A model generated the notes under the pieces. That model made no database searches. It saw only the letters and a program-made list of their open reading frames with translations, and was not told the DNA's origin. DNA of 64,000 nt, taken from JANYCO01 sp964437245 (lineage in GTDB: Bacteria; Bacteroidota; Bacteroidia; Cytophagales; Cytophagaceae). Both the position numbers and the translations under genes were made by a program. Positions 54,449-62,249 of the stretch are shown one piece after another. The first letter of the stretch is position 1. Every line of letters starts with the position of its first letter. Location: positions 1 through 64,000 of the forward strand of contig CAYTGJ010000003.1 of NCBI GenBank assembly GCA_964437245.1, read 5' to 3'.

Positions 54449-56374
54449 TTATATTTTGTTGATGCCCGGAGGTGATAAGGTGATCAACTCTTCCCAGGTC
54501 TCAATATTTTTATTCTTATGTTTAAGAAAAAACAGCTCCCGGCTTTCGTTGACCTTTTCCCGGAATTTTCCGCAGGTATTCCTTCGGATGTTAAGCATAT
54601 CGGAGAGGTCCGACAGGTTTCGGCGATTCCCTTTTTTATAAAAAAGATAGGTAAGGTAAAAAGCTTTGTTTAGCGGAAACCGTACCCCATGAAATAAAGT
54701 GTATGCCGTAGAAGATTCTACAAAACCGCAGACAGTACATTTCCGTTTGGTTTGATCCGGAGAGTTAGTATATTTTAAATTGCCGCATTTTCTGCAGCGG
54801 TAAAAACGCTGCCATTTTTGCTCGGCCAGGTATTTCATACAGGAAAGATCGTCCGGGAATATTTTTACAAATTCTTCAAAAGGAACTTCCGTTTCGAGGA
54901 TCCGGGACTGAAGATCGTTTTTCAGGTCTTTCTTCAGATGCCAGTTGTCGTAATCAAGCTGTGCATTGATCGTGTTGATCTTATTGTTGAGCTCATGAAG
55001 CTTGGCATTCACTTCTTCCAACTCCTGATTTTTTGCACTCAGCTCGTTTGTCCGGAGTGCTACTTTTTCTTCCAGTTCACGGTTTACTTTTTGCTGCAGT
55101 TCCTGGTGAATGTTGAGTGTTTCAATGATAAGTTTCTGGGTTTGTTCTTTTTCTTTTTTGAAGATCCGGATCCTGTCCGAAAGTGCAAACGAAAATATTA
55201 CCACCTCCAGGATCAGTCCGATGTTGAAACTGTATACCGTGAAAAAATTTCCTTGAAGGATATGCTCTGCCCTCATCTGGATAATGACAATACTGAGCAT
55301 GATGAACGTATATCCCAGTATGAAGAAGCGGGAAGCCTTGTAGCCTTTTGCATAGCAGATCCAGGCAATTGTATAAGTGGTCAGAAAAGGAATGGTGTAA
55401 AGAATCGGCAGTGCATGTCCGGTGATAAGGATCGACAGCGCAAAATAAATAAGATAGACTCCTGTAGTGAAGTAGAGTGTTTTCCAGAGAGAAGGAAAAC
55501 GTTTTTTTAAATTCAGAAAACCGGAAGCGTATAAGACAAAAGAGATCATCAGGAGGAGAGGAGCGATCGTGTAGCCCATCGGTTTGCTGAGAGAAGGAGC
55601 ATCGGGCCATAAATATTGAAACCCTAGTCCGTCGTCGGTCATGGTTAGTACGGCACTGCTTAACACATAGAAAACATAATAAAGATAGACCGTTTCTTTG
55701 CCGGAGAAGTAGACTAGCAGGTTGTAGAGGGCCATGATGACCAGGATCCCGTAGTATATCCCAAGGAAATAATACTCATTGGTGATATAAAAGAGAAAAT
55801 AGTTCACCGTTTTGATCCTGAAATCAAAGTTGCTGTAATTCTGGGACAGGATCCTTATATAAAAGGTAGTGACTTCGTTCGATGGCTGAAGAGGGAGATC
55901 GAAAATAAGGTTTTTGGTGGCATAGGTTCTCTGGTCAAATTTAAAATCTTCTCCTCCTTCCTGCCTGATGTACTGGTCCGGACCCCTGGGAATGTATACT
56001 TCAATATGATTAGAGTGAGGAGAGTAGCTTTCCAGCAAAAAGCGTTTGGAGGTATTGGACGCATTTCGTACACGGAATTTCAGCCAGTAAGCAGAACCTG
56101 GATTTTTATTGAACCGTTCCGGAATACTGTTTTGGATAAAACCGTTGAAATCCGGTTCGCTGATCTCTTTAATAGTATATTTTTTATGCCGGTCTTCTAA
56201 TACATCAAGGTATTCCCCTGAGAGTACGTAGTCTTCTTTAAAATCGGTGATCTCTACTATTTTTTCCGGGAAACAGGGGTGAATGGGTAGAAAACAGCAG
56301 AATATGGCGAATAAGAATATAAAATCCTTATAATCAAATATTTTTGGTTTAATATGTTGACCGGGATTTCTCAT
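54449..56374 (-). CDS. 7TMR-DISM receptor with transposase-like zinc ribbon and HTH output
   Basis: A 641-residue membrane protein of unusual architecture. A hydrophobic leader (KDFIFLFAIFCCFLPIHPC) is followed by a 7TMR-DISMED2 extracellular domain (about residues 35-190, with SAYWLKFRVRN), seven transmembrane helices (about 200-400), and a long coiled coil. Where the related protein at 40020 has a kinase, this one has a zinc ribbon with Cys527, Cys530, Cys546 and Cys549 (RCRKCGN and KCTVCGF). It is preceded by EFVKIFPDDLSCMKYLAEQ and followed by TLFHGVRFPLNKAFYLTYLF and a helix-turn-helix-like NLSDLSDMLNIRRNTCGKF. This order is that of the N-terminal DNA-binding part of IS1595-type transposases, with no DDE domain after it. 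It could act as a membrane-tethered DNA-binding regulator. The start is ATG 56374; an upstream ATG at 56461 is less likely. Confidence 0.82.
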   Translation of the reverse strand: MRNPGQHIKPKIFDYKDFIFLFAIFCCFLPIHPCFPEKIVEITDFKEDYVLSGEYLDVLEDRHKKYTIKEISEPDFNGFIQNSIPERFNKNPGSAYWLKFRVRNASNTSKRFLLESYSPHSNHIEVYIPRGPDQYIRQEGGEDFKFDQRTYATKNLIFDLPLQPSNEVTTFYIRILSQNYSNFDFRIKTVNYFLFYITNEYYFLGIYYGILVIMALYNLLVYFSGKETVYLYYVFYVLSSAVLTMTDDGLGFQYLWPDAPSLSKPMGYTIAPLLLMISFVLYASGFLNLKKRFPSLWKTLYFTTGVYLIYFALSILITGHALPILYTIPFLTTYTIAWICYAKGYKASRFFILGYTFIMLSIVIIQMRAEHILQGNFFTVYSFNIGLILEVVIFSFALSDRIRIFKKEKEQTQKLIIETLNIHQELQQKVNRELEEKVALRTNELSAKNQELEEVNAKLHELNNKINTINAQLDYDNWHLKKDLKNDLQSRILETEVPFEEFVKIFPDDLSCMKYLAEQKWQRFYRCRKCGNLKYTNSPDQTKRKCTVCGFVESSTAYTLFHGVRFPLNKAFYLTYLFYKKGNRRNLSDLSDMLNIRRNTCGKFREKVNESRELFFLKHKNKNIETWEELITLSPPGINKI

Positions 56375-56531
56375 GTATAGAAAATAGCAATTCTTGTTCA
56401 GATGCGATAATTTTTTAAACGAAAAAACAGGATGCGAGGCTGCTTTTGTAATCAAAAACAACTATAAAAATGTATTGTGCTGTTTTTCAGTCTTGTTTTT
56501 GATATTAAAGCGATCACTTTTAGTTAAAATC

Positions 56532-56585
56532 ATGGCTAAAAAAGACTCCGGAGGGGATATTCAAAACAATATTCTTGGAGGCTAA
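56532..56585 (+). CDS. Possible 17-codon peptide upstream of the chitinase gene
   Basis: ATG at 56532 opens MAKKDSGGDIQNNILGG and stops at 56583-56585, 80 bases ahead of the chitinase ATG. The peptide is Gly/Asp/Lys-rich and ends in double glycine. It could be a leader peptide or chance; no ribosome-binding evidence is available in this phylum, where Shine-Dalgarno sites are usually absent. Confidence 0.2.
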   Translation: MAKKDSGGDIQNNILGG

Positions 56586-56665
56586 GGGGAAGTTGTTTAC
56601 TTAATGATTATATCAGAATAGTATGTCTAAAACCCGGCAGGAGGGTATCTAACTAAAAGAGTATT

Positions 56666-58333
56666 ATGAAAAAGAAGACAGGTTTTCCAATCGTTGCTAA
56701 TACCTTGAGAATTGTATGGATCATGGTTTTGATGATGAGCATGGCAGAAAAAGGATATGCTCAGCGCATCATCGGGTATTTCCCGAATTATAACTATTCC
56801 GCGGCCAATGCTTCCAATATTCAGTATGCCAAACTCACCCATTTACTCTATTTCTCTTTAAACCCGGTGCAGACCAATTGGGGGGAAAGTAATGGCGACT
56901 TGTGGATCAACGATGGATTTTCCTGGTTTACGACTTCTTATTTCAACGATGTGGTCAGCAAAGCCAAAGCGGCAAATCCGGACATTAAGATCATCCTGGT
57001 TACAGGAGGAGCGCCGGGCGGTGATGGAGGCCTGTCTGCAAGACTTGAATATATTGGCAATAATCCCAGCATCTGTAACCGGTTTTGCAACAATATCATT
57101 TCATTCATGGTAAACAACGACCTTGACGGATGGGACCTGGATTGGGAATTTCCGTATACGGTTTCGGCGAGAAACAGTCATCTGAATATGCTTACCACCA
57201 TGCGGGTGAAAATGGATTCGTTAAAGCTGGCGCATTGCAGACCGTATGAACTTAGTATTGCGGTAGGAGGAGGGTATACGGATGTGACCAGTCCGCGTGT
57301 CTGCTGGGGCCTGGCACACAATGAATACATCAACGGAGCCGTAATCCCGTTGCTGGATTTTATAAACATCATGGCTTATGACGGAGAAATAGGGAGTCCT
57401 CCGTGTTCTTTTTCCAGTCACCAGCATTATGATCTGATGGTAAAGTCATTTAACGATTGGAGGGCTGCTTTCCCTTCGCTGCCTGCTTCGAAGATCAATA
57501 TGGGAGTAGGATTTTACGGCAATGGTTTTGTGGATTTCAATACGATCGGAAATGTGGGGACACGGTACAATGATCCGGGTTACTGGGCTAATGGAGGAAG
57601 CGGATGCCCCAACATGCGTGCTAAGATCGATTATATCCGGGCCAATGGTATGGAAGGGGTGTTTATCTGGGAACTGACGCAGGATAATTTATGTGCAGGT
57701 TCTCCTCCTGCTTGCTATTCCTTGCTGGACTGTATTTATCAGTATATGGGTGCTACCTGGGGAAGCTGGACTCCTCCGGGGAGTCCATGTCCGATGCCGG
57801 TGAACTTTGTTGATTTTAGCGGGAGCACGAACCGGGAGGGGATTTTATTAAATTGGAAAACGAGTTCGGAAACGGATAATAAATATTTTGAACTGCAACG
57901 GTCTACGGATGGAAAACAGTTTGTATCCGTGGCGGAGGTGGCAGGAGCTGGAAATTCGGAGCGTATCCTGGAGTACCAGTATCTGGACCGTATTCAGGGG
58001 GTTGAAACCCTTTATTATCGTATACGGCAATACGATGTGGATGGAACTTCCTCCTGGAGTAAAATGATCCGGGTGCAAAGAGAAGAGACGTACGAATTTG
58101 TGATCAGTCCGAACCCGTTTGCAGAATCGTTTACGATCGCTTATACGGGAACAGACGATACTAAAATAGCAGAAGTGGAGATCAGAGATCTGGCGGGCTT
58201 ACTATGGTTCAGCGAGAAAATTCCTGTCAAAAAATATACGGAGATCGGAAACCTGTTGCCGGCAGGAGCATATATCTGCACGATCACTACAGACCAGGAC
58301 CGGAGCAGTACGAAGATTATCAAGACCCGTTAG
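56666..58333 (+). CDS. Secreted glycoside hydrolase family 18 chitinase with T9SS sorting domain
   Basis: A 555-residue secreted chitinase. The signal peptide ends EKGYAQ (residue 33). The GH18 barrel covers residues 34-365: RIIGYFPNYNY at its start, KLTHLLYFSL, the catalytic DGWDLDWEF with Asp154, Asp157, Asp159 and proton-donor Glu161, and INIMAYDGEIG. All catalytic residues are intact. A fibronectin-like module (FVDFSGSTNREGILLNWKTS, then FELQRSTDGKQFVSVAEV) and a type A sorting domain (ISPNPFAESFTIAY, LPAGAYICTI) follow. It is expected to be exported by the T9SS encoded in this window and to degrade chitin at the cell surface or outside. Its end lies 9 bases from the convergent membrane gene. 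Confidence 0.94.
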   Translation: MKKKTGFPIVANTLRIVWIMVLMMSMAEKGYAQRIIGYFPNYNYSAANASNIQYAKLTHLLYFSLNPVQTNWGESNGDLWINDGFSWFTTSYFNDVVSKAKAANPDIKIILVTGGAPGGDGGLSARLEYIGNNPSICNRFCNNIISFMVNNDLDGWDLDWEFPYTVSARNSHLNMLTTMRVKMDSLKLAHCRPYELSIAVGGGYTDVTSPRVCWGLAHNEYINGAVIPLLDFINIMAYDGEIGSPPCSFSSHQHYDLMVKSFNDWRAAFPSLPASKINMGVGFYGNGFVDFNTIGNVGTRYNDPGYWANGGSGCPNMRAKIDYIRANGMEGVFIWELTQDNLCAGSPPACYSLLDCIYQYMGATWGSWTPPGSPCPMPVNFVDFSGSTNREGILLNWKTSSETDNKYFELQRSTDGKQFVSVAEVAGAGNSERILEYQYLDRIQGVETLYYRIRQYDVDGTSSWSKMIRVQREETYEFVISPNPFAESFTIAYTGTDDTKIAEVEIRDLAGLLWFSEKIPVKKYTEIGNLLPAGAYICTITTDQDRSSTKIIKTR

Positions 58334-58342
58334 CGGATTGCT

Positions 58343-58681
58343 CTATTTGTGTTCTTTCTTATAAAAGAGAAGCAGGGAGATAATATACAGTATAAAAAGA
58401 AAGATCAGAAGCGTTGTCTCAAGAGAACTTCTCACACCGGAATCACGGGGATAGAGAATATAGAAGGTAAGATAAATAAAATAGAAAATGATCTTTACCT
58501 GATCAATGAGTTGGTTGTTATATTTCCGGGCAAACTTGAGGCTGTAACAAATGAGAAAACCGGTGGCAAGCACAAGACTGACTGCCAGAGAATGATCGGT
58601 CAGATGGATGAGGGAGAAAAGCATTATACAGGGAACTGCAAATACCCAATCCTGTTGTTTGAAAAGTTTAACAAAGATCAT
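58343..58681 (-). CDS. Small membrane protein at the end of the lemA/TPM operon
   Basis: A 112-residue protein with about four hydrophobic helices (VFAVPCIMLFSLIHL, SLVLATGFLICYSL, IIFYFIYLTFYILY, LLIFLFILYIISLLLFY) and a lysine-rich end. No family was recognised. It begins 12 bases after the third TPM gene stops, so it is probably cotranscribed. Chance ORF is unlikely given its membrane-type composition. Confidence 0.7.
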   Translation of the reverse strand: MIFVKLFKQQDWVFAVPCIMLFSLIHLTDHSLAVSLVLATGFLICYSLKFARKYNNQLIDQVKIIFYFIYLTFYILYPRDSGVRSSLETTLLIFLFILYIISLLLFYKKEHK

Positions 58682-58693
58682 ACGTGTATCGCG

Positions 58694-59479
58694 CTACCAT
58701 CCTCCCCAGCTTCCTCCGGCGCCTCCGCCAAAGCTGGTTACTTTTGATCCTGAAACAGAAAATGGTCCGGTCCCTTTCTTGAAATCTTCAAAACGGCTGT
58801 GGGACGGTCTGAAGTGGTTCATCAGCATAAAGGCAGAAATGAATCCTATTTTTTTCGTGCCAAAATGTTGCTTCTTGAATTGCGAGTATTGGTATAGAGG
58901 GAATAGGATCAGAAAGAAGACAAAAATTCCCAGGGTAATCAGGTAAATATTGTACTGATCATCGGTTTTTAATTCTTCGTCGGTAAGTTTCCCGGTAATG
59001 TGGTTGGCAATTGCATCGGTGGCGAGGTTAAACCCTTCGTGAAATTCTTTCTTTTTGAAATGAGGCACCATATAGTGTGCCTCGATTTTTTTTAGAATGG
59101 TCGGGGTGAATTCATCCTGAAGATTAGTTCCCGGAATGATAGCATATCCACGGTCTTCGTAATCGAATAAAATAAAGATTCCGTTTTCTTTAGTATAATC
59201 GTCTCCCCATTTTTCCGCCAGTTGACGGGTGAAGTTTACCACTTCAGTATTTTTAAGGGATTTTATAGTGATGACAGTGACCTCTACCTTCAGAGAATCT
59301 TTAAACTTCTGGAGTTTGTATTCCAGAGCTTCTGTTCTTTTAGGTTCGTCCAAAAGACCTGCCAGGTCGTTTACGAAGCGTTTGGGTTCAGGTCTGTCCG
59401 GAATGCTGGCCTGCTTTTGAGCAAACACCGGCAAGGATAGAAAAACAGAAAATACCAGTAAAAAGAAACGTACCAACAT
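58694..59479 (-). CDS. TPM-domain membrane protein (third TPM gene)
   Basis: A 261-residue protein. A signal peptide (VRFFLLVFSVFLSLPVFAQ) is followed by a TPM domain (residues 25-165: FVNDLAGLLDEPKRTEALEY, VTVITIKSLKNTEVVNFTRQ, NGIFILFDYEDRGYAIIPG), one transmembrane helix near 180-200, and a cytoplasmic tail ending in glycine-rich SFGGGAGGSWGGW. The domain and tail resemble the neighbouring TPM protein but are more diverged. The start is 31 bases after the stop of that gene. TPM domains in bacteria have unclear roles. Confidence 0.88.
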   Translation of the reverse strand: MLVRFFLLVFSVFLSLPVFAQKQASIPDRPEPKRFVNDLAGLLDEPKRTEALEYKLQKFKDSLKVEVTVITIKSLKNTEVVNFTRQLAEKWGDDYTKENGIFILFDYEDRGYAIIPGTNLQDEFTPTILKKIEAHYMVPHFKKKEFHEGFNLATDAIANHITGKLTDEELKTDDQYNIYLITLGIFVFFLILFPLYQYSQFKKQHFGTKKIGFISAFMLMNHFRPSHSRFEDFKKGTGPFSVSGSKVTSFGGGAGGSWGGW

Positions 59480-59509
59480 TTATTTTTAAGATTAGTGATT
59501 TTATTAAAA

Positions 59510-60226
59510 TTACCAGTCTCCGCTGGCGCCGCCGCCGCCAAAATCTCCACCACCGAAGTCTCCTCCGGAGGAACCGCCATCGAACCAGCCTCCTCCGCCA
59601 AACCAGCCCCCTGAAGTATACCGGGTAGCAGAACCTGATTTTCGGTTAAAGATGAAATACAAAACGATCAGCATGATAAAAAACCAGCCTACCCAACTGT
59701 CTTCCTCTTCTGCCGTATCGGTTTCCGATCCGTCGCGGGTGTAGGCGTCCGAAGTCTCGTCGATGATCGCATCGACTGCATTGTTGATCCCTTCGGCATA
59801 ATTGCCCTCCTTAAAGGATGGTTTCATGATCGTGTTTATGATCCATTTGGATTTGGCATCCGGGACGAAAGCTTCCAGTCCGTATCCCACCTCAATGCGC
59901 ATTTTCCGCTCGTTGGGTGCAACAAGAATAAGCAGACCGTTGTCCTTATCTTTCTGACCGATTCCCCAGCTTGTGGCAAGGCGGTAAGAAAAATCAGCCA
60001 CATCATAACCGTTGAGACTATCTACGGTCACCACTACGATCTGAGTGGACGTGGAATCATTGTAAGCTCTCAGTTTAGCTTCCAGTGAGGAGGTCTCGCT
60101 ACCAAGAATACCGGCCAGGTCATTCACCATACGCATAGGGGAAGGCTTTTTCGGTATGTCCTGTGCAAAGATTCCTGCGGTGGCAACCAGGAACAGAAAG
60201 AGTAATAAAATTCTTTTTTTGATCAC
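59510..60226 (-). CDS. TPM-domain protein YgcG family with Gly-rich tail (second TPM gene)
   Basis: A 238-residue protein. Signal peptide RILLLFLFLVATAGIFAQD, then a TPM domain (MVNDLAGILGSETSSLEAKL, VVVTVDSLNGYDVADFSYRL, NGLLILVAPNERKMRIEVGY, GLEAFVPDAKSKWIINTIM). A transmembrane helix (WVGWFFIMLIVLYFIFN) and a very glycine- and tryptophan-rich tail (WFGGGGWFDGGSSGG and so on, ending GGASGDW) follow. The tail is typical of YgcG-type proteins and lies in the cytoplasm by topology. It sits between two other TPM genes and downstream of lemA. Confidence 0.92.
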   Translation of the reverse strand: MIKKRILLLFLFLVATAGIFAQDIPKKPSPMRMVNDLAGILGSETSSLEAKLRAYNDSTSTQIVVVTVDSLNGYDVADFSYRLATSWGIGQKDKDNGLLILVAPNERKMRIEVGYGLEAFVPDAKSKWIINTIMKPSFKEGNYAEGINNAVDAIIDETSDAYTRDGSETDTAEEEDSWVGWFFIMLIVLYFIFNRKSGSATRYTSGGWFGGGGWFDGGSSGGDFGGGDFGGGGASGDW

Positions 60227-60276
60227 GATAAATTAAAAGGAGGGGGAGTGGATGGTCTCCCCCTCCGTTTTAGTTA

Positions 60277-60728
60277 TTAATTATTTGAGAACGAAATGTC
60301 ATCCGGGAGCTCATTGACATCGTCTGACTGATAAGGGAAATGGCTTTTCAGTTCGTCTCCCGCCTTACGGATCCCGTCGCAGAGTCCTTCGGTGAAGTTA
60401 CCCTGCCGGAATTGCAGTTGCATATTGTTTTTAATAGATTCCCAGNNNNNNNNNNCCAGAACTCAGCAGGAACAACCGAATTGATTCCGGCATCTCCCAG
60501 GATCGCAAACTTTTTATCTTTCACCGCAAGGTAAAACAGCACGCCATTACGAAGCTTTGTTTTGTGCATGTTAAGCGATGCAAAAACTTCTGTGGCTCTG
60601 TCCATTACTTCTTTTTTACAGGTATTTTCAATATGGACCTGTATCTCTCCGGAAGTATTCAGCTCTGCTTCCTTGATCGAAGTTACGATGGCTTTTTGCT
60701 GAGCGTCGTTAAAGAGGTGTATTGCCAT
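60277..60728 (-). CDS. Soluble TPM-domain protein (first TPM gene, broken by an assembly gap)
   Basis: A TPM-domain protein without signal peptide. It starts MAIHLFNDAQQKAIVTSIKE and reads INSVVPAEFW up to the Ns at 60446-60455. Four bases (CCAG, CTGG on this strand) occur on both sides of the Ns. Merging them removes 14 bases and restores the frame: EFWESIKNNMQLQFRQGNF, then CDGIRKAGDELKSHFPYQS, ending at a stop at 60277-60279 (DISFSNN). The uncorrected sequence instead gives a wrong, shorter tail ending at 60348. The restored protein is about 145 residues, normal for this family. It begins 4 bases after lemA stops. Confidence 0.88.
60446..60455. other. 10-N assembly gap causing a false frameshift
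   Basis: Ten Ns between CCAG (60442-60445) and CCAG (60456-60459). The duplicate and the Ns total 14 bases, not a multiple of three, so the downstream frame is wrong as assembled. Merging gives a clean TPM C-terminus. Confidence 0.88.
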
Positions 60729-60732
60729 TGAA

Positions 60733-61311
60733 TTAGAATTTTACAGAAGGAGCTTTGTCTGCCCCGGCCGAAGCTTCGAAATAACCTTTTTTCTCAAATC
60801 CGAACATTCCCGCAGTCATGTTATTTGGGAATTTACGGATATAGGTATTGTAATCCTTTACAGATTCGTTGAATTTCATCCGTTCTACAGTGATCCTGTT
60901 TTCTGTACCCTCCAGTTGTGCCTGCAATTCGGAAAAATTCTGACTGGCCTTCAGGTCAGGATAATTCTCTACGATGCTCATGAATTTTGAAAGAGCTCCG
61001 GTCAGTCCTTCCTGGGCTTTCTGGAATTGAGCCACTTTTTCAGGAGTAAGGTCATTGGCGTTGATGGTAGTTTTGGTAGCTTCTGCTCTTGCCTGTACTA
61101 CGGCTTCCAGTGTTCCTTTTTCAAAATTGGCCACTCCTTTTACTGTTTCAACCAGGTTTGGGATAAGGTCCATTCTTCTTTGGTAAACATTCTGTACCTG
61201 GGCCCATTGTCCTTCTACAGCTTCTTGTTTTTCTACCATGCTGTTGTAGCCGCAGGAGCTTAAGGAAGCTGCTGAGATAAGTATGATCAGGTTTAAAAAT
61301 AACTTTTTCAT
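60733..61311 (-). CDS. lemA: LemA family lipoprotein
   Basis: A 192-residue LemA protein. The signal peptide ends in a lipobox LSSC, so it is probably lipid-anchored. The core reads YNSMVEKQEAVEGQWAQVQN, VYQRRMDLIPNLVETVKG and LTGALSKFMSIVENYPDLKA, all diagnostic, followed by SQNFSELQAQLEGTENRI. It is the first gene of a run of five minus-strand genes with three TPM proteins. LemA and TPM proteins often co-occur; their joint role is not established. A TATTTTTG promoter box lies about 30 bases ahead of the ATG. Confidence 0.95.
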   Translation of the reverse strand: MKKLFLNLIILISAASLSSCGYNSMVEKQEAVEGQWAQVQNVYQRRMDLIPNLVETVKGVANFEKGTLEAVVQARAEATKTTINANDLTPEKVAQFQKAQEGLTGALSKFMSIVENYPDLKASQNFSELQAQLEGTENRITVERMKFNESVKDYNTYIRKFPNNMTAGMFGFEKKGYFEASAGADKAPSVKF

Positions 61312-61341
61312 AATCTATTGGAATTTAAGTTTTAGTAATAG

Positions 61342-61349
61342 CAAAAATA
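61342..61349 (-). promoter_or_regulatory. TAnnTTTG promoter of the lemA operon
   Basis: TATTTTTG on the minus strand, about 30 bases upstream of the lemA ATG, matches the -7 consensus. No TTG was found at -33. Confidence 0.55.
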
Positions 61350-61463
61350 CATAATTATGTTAGAACTGAAAGGGATTGAAGGAGAATATTAAATCCGTAT
61401 CCGTTTTAAATCCCCCGTTAATATTGTATTTTAGTCGCCGGAAAATCATCTTATCCAAAACTT

Positions 61464-62105
61464 ATGATCGACGCTAATGACCGTTTACCCGCCAATAAAC
61501 CGGATCCGTTGAAAACTACAGACTGGTTGATCTTAGGCATATTAGTTGTTCTGCTTGCCGTTACGTTCCCTTTTTTATGGTGGATATACAGACCGCTTCT
61601 TTGGGCTGTATTCAGAATCGCAATCCCCCTGGGACTTCTGGCATTTATCGGGTATTTTGCGATCCGGGCTTCTCAGTTGGGAGAAAATTCCGAAACAGCT
61701 TCGCCTGGCAATGGTTTTTTGACGACTCTTGGGAAGATATGGAAAGAGCTCATGCTGGGGATCCGAAAATACTTTAAAGTGGCAGTGGGTTCGGTGATTG
61801 TTGTAAACCTGTTGTTTGTGGCATTGGTACTTGGTTATACCAAATACTCGCGACAAACGGTAACTGAAAAGCAAATGCAGCGGATGACGCAGTCGATTGC
61901 CAGGTATAAAAGTGAATTGGGCTATTATCCTGCTGATCTTTCAGCGCTTATCGGTAATGATCCCCTAAAAAGGGAATGGCTGCTGGATTCATGGGGAGGC
62001 AGGATCGAATATTCTATTGTGAAAAACGGAGCAGGATTTCAGCTTCTCTCTCCGGGTGCTGATGGGATCAAAGGAAACGGAGATGATATTATCGTGACTA
62101 TTTAA
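61464..62105 (+). CDS. Polytopic membrane protein with a GspG-like pseudopilin tail
   Basis: A 213-residue protein. Two hydrophobic helices near the start (LILGILVVLLAVTFPFLWWI and LLWAVFRIAIPLGLLAFIGY) and a third at about residues 110-128 (VAVGSVIVVNLLFVALVLGY) precede a globular end: MTQSIARYKSELGYYPADLS, LIGNDPLKREWLLDSWGGRI, YSIVKNGAGFQLLSPGADGI, then KGNGDDIIVTI. The YYPADL, DSWGGRI, LLSPGADGIKGNGDD pattern is that of major pseudopilins (GspG) of type II secretion, including their calcium-binding end. There is no prepilin cleavage motif at the start. It is divergent from lemA and convergent with the M48 gene. Confidence 0.8.
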   Translation: MIDANDRLPANKPDPLKTTDWLILGILVVLLAVTFPFLWWIYRPLLWAVFRIAIPLGLLAFIGYFAIRASQLGENSETASPGNGFLTTLGKIWKELMLGIRKYFKVAVGSVIVVNLLFVALVLGYTKYSRQTVTEKQMQRMTQSIARYKSELGYYPADLSALIGNDPLKREWLLDSWGGRIEYSIVKNGAGFQLLSPGADGIKGNGDDIIVTI

Positions 62106-62196
62106 TTTCAGCACTGGTTAGTTTCACCGCTCTGTTTGCTGGCTTTATAGCCAAACGAGTAACGATCTGAAAGACCTTTGATACCAGGGATAAAAT

Positions 62197-62241
62197 AAAA
62201 AAGTACCGCCGGGAGACTTGTTTCCCGGCGGTACTTTTTTT
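62197..62241. terminator. Bidirectional terminator
   Basis: 18-base perfect arms (AAAAAAGTACCGCCGGGA and TCCCGGCGGTACTTTTTT) with an 8-base loop. The A-run and T-run serve both strands. It lies between the convergent pseudopilin-like and M48 genes. Confidence 0.95.
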
Positions 62242-62249
62242 AAGGGCGA

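Noticed and set aside
54449..54900. An insertion sequence of the IS1595 family
   Set aside because: Only the zinc-ribbon/HTH part is present, fused in frame to a receptor. There is no DDE domain and no terminal inverted repeats were found.
54818..55510. Plus-strand 230-codon frame opposite the 7TMR-DISM receptor
   Set aside because: Antisense shadow of the transmembrane and coiled-coil region; Phe-rich product without a domain.
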